From positions 1 to 24,119 of the forward strand of contig URQZ01000015.1 of assembly GCA_900550255.1 (NCBI GenBank): DNA of 24,119 bases, given 5' to 3'. A model generated the notes under the pieces. It had not been told where the DNA came from, did not search any database, and worked only from the letters and a program-made list of their open reading frames with translations. How positions within the stretch are numbered: the first letter of the stretch is position 1; each line of letters starts with the position of its first letter. This document shows positions 7,607 through 13,969 of this stretch, one piece after another. The position numbers and the translations under genes were made by a program. This stretch comes from an uncultured Mycoplasmatota bacterium. GTDB lineage: Bacteria > Bacillota_I > Bacilli_A > RF39 > UBA660.

Positions 7607-7628
7607 AAAAAGTAGGATTTCTCCTACT
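7605..7628 (-). terminator. Intrinsic terminator after the DpnD-like gene
   Basis: Minus-strand AGTAGGA-GAAA-TCCTACT: a 7-bp stem with a GAAA tetraloop, followed by TTTTTG. It lies 33 nt beyond the stop of the DpnD-like gene and separates it from the recombinase-RT operon. Confidence 0.88.
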
Positions 7629-7661
7629 CATCAGTTCGTAATATCTTAATGTTGCGATTAT

Positions 7662-7847
7662 TTAATGATGGTGATGATGATGTGTTTTCTCTTTAAATTC
7701 AACATTACAATTGTCATGCCAATCTAAAACAATTTCTTCATTTTGATATCTTTCATCTACAAAATTCAATGCTTCTTCATAACTATTGGCTTCTTGTTCA
7801 ACTATCCTATTTAATGTTTCAGTCACTTCAACTTTATATTTTTTCAT
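7662..7847 (-). CDS. DpnD/PcfM-like small protein ending in six histidines
   Basis: 61 residues. The pattern MKKYKVEVTETLNRIVEQEA then SYEEALNFVDERYQNEEIVLD matches the DpnD/PcfM-like family, small proteins commonly encoded on conjugative and other mobile elements; their biochemical role is not established. After the usual end the protein continues into HHHHHH just before the stop, which could bind metal. The start ATG has GGAGGAGG at 8-nt spacing, a strong site. The gene is bracketed by two GAAA-loop hairpins. Family assignment is from pattern memory and is fairly confident. Confidence 0.8.
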   Translation of the reverse strand: MKKYKVEVTETLNRIVEQEANSYEEALNFVDERYQNEEIVLDWHDNCNVEFKEKTHHHHHH

Positions 7848-7869
7848 TTATATCATTCCTCCTCCATAA

Positions 7870-7894
7870 TAAAAAAATTACTATTTCTAGTAAT
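7870..7894 (-). terminator. GAAA-loop hairpin/terminator at the end of the 104-residue gene
   Basis: Minus-strand ATTACTA-GAAA-TAGTAAT: a 7-bp stem and GAAA loop followed by seven T. The TAG stop of the upstream gene is part of the stem. The next gene starts only 23 nt later with no clear promoter between, so partial read-through is likely. Confidence 0.75.
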
Positions 7895-8201
7895 CAATTT
7901 TTATTGGTTCATCATTAACTATTTTTAATCTATACTTTTCTATTAAAAAATTTTTAATATCGCCTATATTACAATCACTAATAGACATTTGAGAAAGTGA
8001 ATCTAATGATGCTTCTATTATAGTATTTAAATTTTCTTCAAATATTAAATGTTCATTAAAACATTTAGCAATATAAAATGAAATATACTCGGTTAATATA
8101 TTTATTTTAATGTGTCTTTTAATATCATTTTCAAATTCGTTTATTTGTTTTTCTAACTTAATATCATTATCAATAAAATCATTTTTTATTATTATATTCA
8201 T
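7887..8201 (-). CDS. Unknown 104-residue protein
   Basis: I do not recognise this protein. It is acidic/Asn-Ile-rich and predicted mostly helical (INEFENDIKRHIKINILTEY, NLNTIIEASLDSLSQMSI), with no membrane segment, signal peptide or cysteine motif. I choose ATG at 8199-8201: a TATAAT at 8236-8241 would put the transcript start near 8229, downstream of the TTG at 8249 that would give a 120-residue form. The ribosome binding site is weak (CTGGTG adjoining the ATG), so a GTG start one codon earlier is possible. It precedes the DpnD-like gene and probably shares transcription with it. Confidence 0.6.
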   Translation of the reverse strand: MNIIIKNDFIDNDIKLEKQINEFENDIKRHIKINILTEYISFYIAKCFNEHLIFEENLNTIIEASLDSLSQMSISDCNIGDIKNFLIEKYRLKIVNDEPIKIDY

Positions 8202-8264
8202 CACCAGGTCAATCTTAATTCTCTTTTTAAAAAAAATTATACAATTCAATTAAATATAGAAAAC

Positions 8265-8298
8265 AAAAGATTCAGATATCAAATCATCTGAATCTTTT
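8265..8298 (-). terminator. Strong terminator after the zinc-ribbon gene
   Basis: A perfect 13-bp inverted repeat (AAAAGATTCAGAT / ATCTGAATCTTTT) with an 8-nt loop starts directly at the stop codon of the zinc-ribbon gene and is followed on the minus strand by TTTTGTTTTC. A TATAAT box (8236-8241) lies about 25 nt beyond, probably the promoter of the next gene. Confidence 0.88.
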
Positions 8299-9105
8299 CT
8301 ATTCGAATTTAGCTCCACAATGTGGACATTCTGTATCATCTTCATCAACTAATTTACCACAATCTCCACAGGTAAATTCATCATTGTCATTTTCATAAGT
8401 AGCATCTATAACATCTAAGATTTTATTACATATTTTAAAGTAATCATCAAGTAATGAACCTACTTGTTCCATTAATCCTTTATCAGTGTATGAAAATGCT
8501 TCATAAAAAGCAAAATTAACAAATGCAACATACTTAAATGCTTTTTCAGAAAATGATTTTATTAATCCGTATAAAGTTTTAAAATATTTTCTTTCAATAT
8601 CTGAGCCAAAAACATAGACAACTTTATCATAATCTGATAATTCATCAATCGATTTTTTTACACTTCCTATTGTTTCTAATATAACATGTTTAAAAATATT
8701 TGCATTTTCAATAGCATTTTCTATAATTTCTGTTCTTTTTGTTGCTTCCATAAAATTCATATTAAAAGGTATATTGTTTTCTCTTCTAAAAAAATCAACA
8801 ATTAAATCTATTGCATCATTTTCTAAATCTTCATCTTTTTGTTCATATTCGCCCCATTGCATAATTAAATGATTTGCTTTAACCATATTCTGTCTGTAAT
8901 TATATATAGATTTTAATATTTTTATTACTTCTTTTTTTGCTGTATCATCCTCAATTTTACAAGCAACTATATATAATTTATATTTTTTCGTTTCATCAGA
9001 ATAAATCGGAAAACCACAATTATAGCAACAGTCATCATCTTCATATATTTTTTCATCACATAAAAAACAATTTATAAATCCGTCTTCGGTTTTTTTCTTA
9101 CTCAT
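8299..9105 (-). CDS. Unknown protein with zinc ribbons at both ends
   Basis: 268 residues. An N-terminal cysteine cluster (C13, C16, C27, C30) and a C-terminal zinc ribbon (C246, C249, C260, C263 in CGDCGKL...CPHCGAKF) flank a roughly 200-residue acidic helical domain with no recognised motif. No signal peptide or membrane span, so cytoplasmic. Two metal-binding knuckles suggest binding to nucleic acid or protein, but no function can be assigned. ATG at 9105 with AGAAGGTGA 6 nt upstream. Own promoter and strong terminator, so it is a single-gene unit at the upstream edge of the recombinase-RT cassette. Confidence 0.8.
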   Translation of the reverse strand: MSKKKTEDGFINCFLCDEKIYEDDDCCYNCGFPIYSDETKKYKLYIVACKIEDDTAKKEVIKILKSIYNYRQNMVKANHLIMQWGEYEQKDEDLENDAIDLIVDFFRRENNIPFNMNFMEATKRTEIIENAIENANIFKHVILETIGSVKKSIDELSDYDKVVYVFGSDIERKYFKTLYGLIKSFSEKAFKYVAFVNFAFYEAFSYTDKGLMEQVGSLLDDYFKICNKILDVIDATYENDNDEFTCGDCGKLVDEDDTECPHCGAKFE

Positions 9106-9127
9106 TATTTCACCTTCTCTTATAATA

Positions 9128-9136
9128 ATTATATCA
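9128..9136 (-). promoter_or_regulatory. Promoter of the zinc-ribbon gene, extended -10
   Basis: Minus-strand TGATATAAT, 23 nt upstream of the start. No good -35 hexamer at 17 nt. Confidence 0.6.
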
Positions 9137-9203
9137 TACTTTTACAAAATAAGATTAATCGTAATATTACTATTTTCCGAACACTCAGTAAAAGTTGAAA
9201 AGC

Positions 9204-9360
9204 CCTTATTTTATAATGGGGTTAACTGGAAATATCAAGTCCCTAATTCCTAACCTAAAAATCATTATTTTTAGCTAATTTTTATCATTTTTTACAAATT
9301 TTCACTATTTTTTAATAAAAATATGTAAGATTCAATTCTTAGTTTTTCCTTATTTTATAA
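9204..9360. repeat. Pair of 13-bp direct repeats
   Basis: CCTTATTTTATAA occurs at 9204-9216 and again at 9348-9360, 144 bp apart start to start. Both are flanked on the right by a run of G. Too long and GC-punctuated to be trivial in such AT-rich DNA, but chance cannot be excluded. Confidence 0.5.
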
Positions 9361-9393
9361 GGGTTTGTTAAAGGGGTTGAATAAAACAATATC

Positions 9394-9417
9394 AACCAAT
9401 TTATATTGGTTTTATTA
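9394..9417. terminator. Hairpin with U-tract, orientation uncertain
   Basis: AACCAAT-TTAT-ATTGGTT (7-bp stem, 9394-9411) followed on the plus strand by TTATTA; on the minus strand the other flank is poorer in T. It lies downstream of the minus-strand serine hydrolase gene, whose stop is at 9459. Confidence 0.45.
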
Positions 9418-9458
9418 TCGTTCATTTTTTTCACTTCCTTTTTTATAGATTGTAATAA

Positions 9459-10274
9459 TTAACTTCTATTTCTTATAAATTCGTTAAATATTACACTACT
9501 AATTTTTCTTCCTTGACTATAAGCGTATTCATCATTTAAATAATTTTTATCCTTAAAATTCTTAATAAAAATAGTTAAAACATAATTTCCATATATTGTT
9601 GAAACTATTCCACCATCATTTCTAATCGCTTCATACTTACCACTTTTCGTAGCATAATAATTTATAATTGGATTTTCAACTTCACTATAAACTTTATCTA
9701 TTCCGTCTCCAACCATTTCAGTATATTTTTGATTTCTTATTATATCAATAATTTCCTTTGTCATTTTTTCATTAAATAGTTCATTATTATTTAATTTTTT
9801 CCATACCAAATAATAATCAAATGCAGTGGTTTCAGAAAAGACTTCATTTTCAACCGATTTAAATTTACTATATAACTTAGTATCATTACATCCAATAGTT
9901 GTAATAGTTCTATTTATATTATCTATACCTAAAAAGTCAATCAAAATATTTGTTGCAACATTATCACTTATAATCATCATTAAAGTTGCAATATCAATAA
10001 CTGGTAATTCTATTCCTTTTGTTAAATATCTCATTACTCCGCTTCCGTTTACATAATGTTCATCTTTATATATTAGTTTTTGTTCTTTTTTTATGCTACC
10101 ATTATTAATCTGATTAAACAATTCAATAAGAATAAATATCTTTATGCAACTTGCTGCATTATACTTTTCCTTTTCATTAATTTTTATTTTAGTACCCTTA
10201 AAATCATCATAATAAACAGCTACTTTTCCATCAAAATTGATTATAATATCTTTTATTACATTTTCTATATTCAT
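9459..10274 (-). CDS. Class A beta-lactamase-fold serine hydrolase, no signal peptide
   Basis: 271 residues with the three active-site elements of penicillin-recognising serine hydrolases: SxxK as S42-C-I-K45, SDN at 103-105, and KSG at 210-212 followed by RNDGGIV. The omega-loop region reads TKLYSKFKSV...SETTAFD, like the non-canonical serine hydrolases (LxRKMMD...NxTSAxD) rather than true class A enzymes with the RxE(166)xxLN loop; the general-base glutamate therefore appears absent. There is no N-terminal signal peptide, so it would act in the cytoplasm unless exported otherwise. True antibiotic resistance is thus unlikely; an esterase/peptidase role is possible. ATG with AGGAGG 9 nt upstream. 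Confidence 0.85.
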   Translation of the reverse strand: MNIENVIKDIIINFDGKVAVYYDDFKGTKIKINEKEKYNAASCIKIFILIELFNQINNGSIKKEQKLIYKDEHYVNGSGVMRYLTKGIELPVIDIATLMMIISDNVATNILIDFLGIDNINRTITTIGCNDTKLYSKFKSVENEVFSETTAFDYYLVWKKLNNNELFNEKMTKEIIDIIRNQKYTEMVGDGIDKVYSEVENPIINYYATKSGKYEAIRNDGGIVSTIYGNYVLTIFIKNFKDKNYLNDEYAYSQGRKISSVIFNEFIRNRS

Positions 10275-10331
10275 ATCTCATTACCTCCTATAATAAATTT
10301 CATCAATATATTATTTTCATTCCTCTATTAT

Positions 10332-10427
10332 TTATCTTTTAGTCTTTGACATATATTCAGGGTACCGATTAATTTCTTTCTTATCAATACCATTATTATT
10401 TGAACTATTTTTCTTTTCTTGTCTCAT
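10332..10427 (-). CDS. 31-residue peptide coupled to the RhuM gene
   Basis: A tiny reading frame (MRQEKKNSSNNNGIDKKEIN then RYPEYMSKTKR) whose ATG overlaps the TGA stop of the RhuM gene as ATGA and is preceded by GAGG 5 nt upstream inside the RhuM gene. Highly charged and asparagine-rich. I do not recognise it. The ATGA overlap plus ribosome binding site is the main evidence that it is translated. Confidence 0.45.
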   Translation of the reverse strand: MRQEKKNSSNNNGIDKKEINRYPEYMSKTKR

Positions 10428-11431
10428 TTTTCCTCTTTATTTTCATTTAAATATCTATTATAAAATTCATCCATTGAGGAAATATATTTTTGATCTTGTA
10501 TTATTCTAAATTTTTCATATTCTTTTTCAGCTTTTTCTACTGCTTCTTCATGAGATATACTGCCACTATTATTTAATACTTTTTTTCTTCTAAATTTTAA
10601 TAAATCATCAGTTGCATTAATCCAATCTTTCATTGTCATTACATGTCTTTGCTTCGCCTCATCTTCTGCAAATACTAAAAACATATTTGTTAAATCTTTT
10701 AAATTATTCATTTCTTCTTCATTTAAATAATTTTTAGCAATTACTACATCATACTTATATATTAAACCATCAGGAGAATTTTTCCAATTAGTTAACCCCA
10801 TATGCTCTTTTTTTGAATTTACTCTATTATATATTAATTCAGCAGCAGTATGTCCACTTATAGCATAGTGCAACTTATTTTGAACTATTTTAAAGAAAGT
10901 ATAAGCTTCTTCTGATTTGGGATTGTAATCTGTTGCTGTTGCAATAAATAAATCAGTGATTTTTTGATATGCCATTCTTTCACTTACTCTAATTGTTTTG
11001 ATACGTTCTAATAATTCATCAAAATATTTCATATCATATTTATTTCCATTTATAAAACGTTCATCATTTAAAGCAAAACCTTTAGTCATATATTCTTTTA
11101 ATATTTTTGTTGCCCATATTCTAAATTCTGTTGCTTTTTTAGAATTAACTCTGTATCCTACTGCAATTATGGCATCTAAACTATAAATAGTTGTGTTATA
11201 TTTTTTTCCGTCATCGGCAGTTAACGAGCATTTCTCGGTAACTGATTTTTTATCTAACTCATTATCTTCAAATATATGTTTCAAATGCAAACTTATATTA
11301 TCTGTAGAACATTCAAAAACTTTTGACATTCCTTTTTGTGATAACCATAAAGTTTCATCTTTATAAATAGCATCTACTATAATATTGCCTTCACTATTTT
11401 TATATATAATTAATTTATTATCTTCCATCAA
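10424..11431 (-). CDS. RhuM family protein
   Basis: 335 residues matching the RhuM (virulence-associated) family, common on genomic islands and near defence genes; molecular function is not established. The N-terminal part (about 20-130) has the characteristic ETLWLSQKGMSKVFECS, NISLHLKHIFEDNELDK, YSLDAIIAVGYRVNSKKATE and FRIWATKILKEYMTKGF. The C-terminal part (about 165-300) has the helical domain with YAISGHTAAELIYNRVNSKK, HMGLTNWK, ending in a charged helix. Near full family length. ATG with AAGGAGAG about 7 nt upstream. The downstream 31-residue gene is translationally coupled. Confidence 0.92.
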   Translation of the reverse strand: MMEDNKLIIYKNSEGNIIVDAIYKDETLWLSQKGMSKVFECSTDNISLHLKHIFEDNELDKKSVTEKCSLTADDGKKYNTTIYSLDAIIAVGYRVNSKKATEFRIWATKILKEYMTKGFALNDERFINGNKYDMKYFDELLERIKTIRVSERMAYQKITDLFIATATDYNPKSEEAYTFFKIVQNKLHYAISGHTAAELIYNRVNSKKEHMGLTNWKNSPDGLIYKYDVVIAKNYLNEEEMNNLKDLTNMFLVFAEDEAKQRHVMTMKDWINATDDLLKFRRKKVLNNSGSISHEEAVEKAEKEYEKFRIIQDQKYISSMDEFYNRYLNENKEEK

Positions 11432-11561
11432 TACTCTCCTTTAGTTTTTCATAACTTCCCAAATCCTAATTAATATCGATTTTTCTAACCACATATTATT
11501 TTCAATTTTTCCATAATTTTCATGCCTTTTATATTTTAAAATAAAACTTACTTATAAACAA
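11432..11561. other. AT-rich spacer upstream of RhuM
   Basis: 130 bp with no start-containing reading frame. A 36-codon open stretch in the minus direction lacks any start codon at its beginning. Presumably carries the RhuM promoter, but no convincing hexamer pair is seen. Confidence 0.4.
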
Positions 11562-11984
11562 TTATAACATATTATTTATTTTTAAGATACCTAAGTACGC
11601 TTTATATTCACTTTTAAATTTTGAATTAATATTAATTGAAGAATTAATTTTATTTTTTAATAGTTCTTCTTTTTCTATATTTAATTTATTAATTTGTAAC
11701 ATATATTTTTCTTTAAAATCTGTATAATTGGATTGTGAAATATAATTCTATTCATAATCTTTTAAAAGTTCTTGAATTAAGTTTTTATATTTTCTCAATT
11801 GTACTTCTATTTCACTTAATTTAATTTTTCTTACTTCTTTATTATATTCAGCCTTAAAAAACAATACTGTATCATCAATTTTAGAATCAACATCATCTGA
11901 ATTTATTTCATCTAATGTTATATTCTCGATTTTATCTAATTTATCCTTTAATTCACTTATAATTGATTTTAAAATTGTAATATG
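11562..11984 (-). pseudogene. Remnant of a coiled-coil protein, possibly a serine recombinase tail
   Basis: A single reading frame runs about 141 codons from 11984 to a TAA at 11562-11564, interrupted by one in-frame TAG at 11748-11750 and lacking a start codon; a TAG at 11985-11987 closes it upstream. The translation is a charged heptad-like helix throughout (SELKDKLDKIENI, KIKLSEIEVQLRKYKNLI, then after the stop TDFKEKYMLQINKLNIEKEE). The pattern LLKDYE-stop-NYISQSNYTDFKEKY resembles the LYEDYVDGLISxEDYKELKEKY motif of large serine recombinase coiled coils. The 5' part ends abruptly at the promoter of the divergent plus-strand gene, suggesting truncation by insertion or deletion. Family is inferred. 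Confidence 0.55.
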
Positions 11985-11991
11985 CTAATAT
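11963..11991 (+). promoter_or_regulatory. Promoter of the 101-residue gene
   Basis: TTGATT (11963-11968), 17-nt spacer, TAATAT (11986-11991), 22 nt upstream of the ATG. It overlaps the truncated end of the minus-strand pseudogene. Confidence 0.6.
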
Positions 11992-12013
11992 ATACCGATA
12001 AGAGGTGATTTTA

Positions 12014-12319
12014 ATGAAATATGATGGATACTATTTAGTAGAAGTATTAATGCCAGAAACATATTCTTTAACAGTGAAAGCTGGGTGGACCAATTACCAC
12101 CTATGTACTAGAAATGGAAATAATTTTTACGATGTTGGTACTAATAATTCTTATTGTAAAAACTCTGGATTTGGACAACCAGAAGTAATAAGTTGTATGC
12201 CGCTATCTGAATTTTACAATAGATTAGGATTAAAAAGAAGATTTGTTAAACGACGTTCTGAACGCAGTGAAGCATATAAACTAGTAAAAGAACATAAAAA
12301 AGTATTAAAAAATAAATAA
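12014..12319 (+). CDS. Unknown 101-residue protein
   Basis: Not recognised. The first 70 residues look like a compact globular domain with aromatic and glycine/asparagine-rich turns (YYLVEVLMPETYSLTVKAGW, NYHLCTRNGNNFYDVGTNN, three cysteines); the last 30 are strongly basic and helical (RRFVKRRSERSEAYKLVKEH), suggesting nucleic-acid contact. ATG at 12014 is chosen because AGAGGTG lies 6 nt upstream; the GTG at 12005 is part of that site. It has its own promoter and terminator and is divergent from the surrounding minus-strand genes, so it is a stand-alone unit in the accessory region. Confidence 0.7.
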   Translation: MKYDGYYLVEVLMPETYSLTVKAGWTNYHLCTRNGNNFYDVGTNNSYCKNSGFGQPEVISCMPLSEFYNRLGLKRRFVKRRSERSEAYKLVKEHKKVLKNK

Positions 12320-12346
12320 TAAACTTATTATTAAATAAAATGTAAA

Positions 12347-12374
12347 AAACCTCTTGTATCTCAGAGGTTTCTTT
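12347..12374 (+). terminator. Terminator of the 101-residue gene
   Basis: AAACCTCT-(8-nt loop)-AGAGGTTT, a perfect 8-bp stem followed by CTTTATAT, 27 nt after the stop codon. Confidence 0.8.
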
Positions 12375-12468
12375 ATATTGTAAGGGTATATTTTTATAAT
12401 TCATCATATTCAGCTTATGCTTCTAAAATGGGAGCTTAGTTTCAGCTATTCCATCTCCTACATATATT

Positions 12469-13170
12469 TTACTTTTTACATATAATATATATTTTATCTT
12501 CAAAGCGTTGCTTTTCATTTAAAATCTTTTTTTCAGCCTTTATTATTTTAAAATTATATTTGGTTAGTAGTTGTTTAATAAACTCAACATCATATAATTT
12601 TTCTAATACATCATACTCAAATACTAAATTTTCGTTTTGTATTACCTTTACATTCGTATTGACTAAAGATTCTTTCTCTGTAATATAATATTGTACTTTA
12701 ATATCATTATCTCTATTACTAACTATATTTTTGTTTAAAGGCAAATATTTTTTATCATAAATATCAAAGATAATATAACCATCTTTATTTAACATAGTAT
12801 AAGCATTTTTCAAAAGTAATTTAAGCTCACTTTCTTTTAAAATATGATTAACTACGTCGCAAGTTAATGTAATTAAATCATATTTTTCTTCTGAGGAATA
12901 TTTAGTTATATCTGATACAAAAAAATTTATATTGCTATTTTTTGTTTTACATAACTCTATCATATCATTTGATATATCTATTCCTGTTGTTTTAATTCCT
13001 TTATTATATAGAAAATCACATAATGTTCCTACACCACATCCTAAATCTAAGTGTTTTTTTATTATTTTATTATTGATTTCAAAATATTTTAATATAGCAT
13101 TTCCCATAGTTATACTAAAATAATCCCACCCATACTCATTATATATATTACAAAAATCTTTACTATACAT
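12469..13170 (-). CDS. Class I SAM-dependent methyltransferase
   Basis: 233 residues. Motif I HLDLGCGVGTL (about 40-50) binds S-adenosylmethionine, motif II acidic residue D65 in TTGIDIS, then DLITLTCDVVNHI (motif post-I/IV) and YIIFDIYDKKYLPL. The C-terminal part is beta-rich with a final FEDKIYIICKK. This is the common small-molecule type (COG2226-like); the substrate cannot be read from sequence. ATG with AAAGGTGAT at 5-nt spacing. Alone on its strand between a noncoding remnant and a 114-bp spacer. Typical accessory gene, single-copy unit. Confidence 0.9.
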   Translation of the reverse strand: MYSKDFCNIYNEYGWDYFSITMGNAILKYFEINNKIIKKHLDLGCGVGTLCDFLYNKGIKTTGIDISNDMIELCKTKNSNINFFVSDITKYSSEEKYDLITLTCDVVNHILKESELKLLLKNAYTMLNKDGYIIFDIYDKKYLPLNKNIVSNRDNDIKVQYYITEKESLVNTNVKVIQNENLVFEYDVLEKLYDVEFIKQLLTKYNFKIIKAEKKILNEKQRFEDKIYIICKK

Positions 13171-13284
13171 TTATATCACCTTTCTTATTAATTTTTAAAC
13201 AAAATATAATAAATGATGTTTTTAAATCTGAATATAATTCTTTCTTTTACTCTATCTCGTTTTTTTTGATTCAAATAATTACAA

Positions 13285-13935
13285 CTATGTTTCATTTTCT
13301 ATTATCCATATTATATCTTCTATTGACTTATCAATATTAAATATTCCATTACCAACTGGATAATAAACAGGATAAACTTTGTATGTGTTTTGATTGATTT
13401 CTATTTCATGATATTTTTTTCTGTTTTCAGATACGGCTATTTTTTTATTTAAAATAATAGAACTAACTTGATTTCCAAAAGTTATAATTATTTTTGGCCT
13501 TATTATATCAATTTCTTTAAATAATAAATCCAAATACTTTTTTAAGACTTCATCAGGCAACGGTCTTGCATCTATTTGTGTACATTTTCCTAAGTTAGTA
13601 ATAAATAATTTTTTATTAGTTATTTCCTCATAAACATAATCACAAAATTCATAATCCCAGTCTTTTGGTTTTTTTTCTTGAATTTTATTAAACACATCTT
13701 CACTTATTAAATTAACCTTATAAAATAATTTCCATATATTTTTAGTACCTAGCCAAGGTGACTTTCTTCCCTCCCAAGACTTATCACTTGCAATGTTTCT
13801 ACCAGTAGGATTCATAAAAACAAAACAAATATCTGGGTTATCTTCGCATCCACCATTATATATAGAATCTAGGTTTTTAGCCCCATATTTAATTTGCAAC
13901 TTATCATAATCTTTTTTTAAATCTTCTACTTTCAA
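13285..13935 (-). CDS. Uracil-DNA glycosylase-family protein
   Basis: 216 residues with the UDG superfamily layout: a motif-1-like strand-loop FVFMNPTGRN (about 38-47), central beta strand KIIITFGNQVSSIIL (about 148-162) as in families 4/5, and a motif-2-like loop YYPVGNG (about 191-197) where HPSP is usual. The catalytic residues differ from family 1, so base excision activity is likely but the substrate is not certain. Start: TTG at 13933-13935 has AAGGTGA 5 nt upstream; a GTG 9 nt earlier (13944) lies inside that site. It follows the PAP2 gene by about 34 nt in the opposite order of transcription (PAP2 first) and probably shares its transcript. Confidence 0.8.
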   Translation of the reverse strand: MKVEDLKKDYDKLQIKYGAKNLDSIYNGGCEDNPDICFVFMNPTGRNIASDKSWEGRKSPWLGTKNIWKLFYKVNLISEDVFNKIQEKKPKDWDYEFCDYVYEEITNKKLFITNLGKCTQIDARPLPDEVLKKYLDLLFKEIDIIRPKIIITFGNQVSSIILNKKIAVSENRKKYHEIEINQNTYKVYPVYYPVGNGIFNIDKSIEDIIWIIENET

Positions 13936-13969
13936 AGTATTCACCTTCTACTATTGGATTTAATATATT

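Larger units (their letters stand above)
9106..9458. other. Noncoding spacer with direct repeats and hairpins
   Basis: About 350 bp with no supported reading frame. It contains a 13-bp direct repeat CCTTATTTTATAA (9204-9216 and 9348-9360), each followed by a G-run and GTTAA-like sequence; the second copy is a hairpin closed by CCTTAT/ATAAGG. A second hairpin AACCAAT-TTAT-ATTGGTT (9394-9411) is followed by TTTATT. A/T-rich otherwise. It separates the recombinase-side genes from the serine hydrolase and may contain an element boundary or attachment site; this is inference. Confidence 0.5.

Noticed and set aside
7662..7690. Cloning-vector His tag contamination
   Set aside because: The run is inside a native small gene with a natural stop, terminator and AT-rich surroundings; no vector sequence is present.
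9459..10274. Antibiotic-resistance beta-lactamase
   Set aside because: No signal peptide and no recognisable omega-loop Glu166 region, so only the fold family is supported.
11432..11561. 36-codon open stretch in the minus direction upstream of RhuM
   Set aside because: No ATG, GTG or TTG near its beginning and no ribosome site; coding is not supported.
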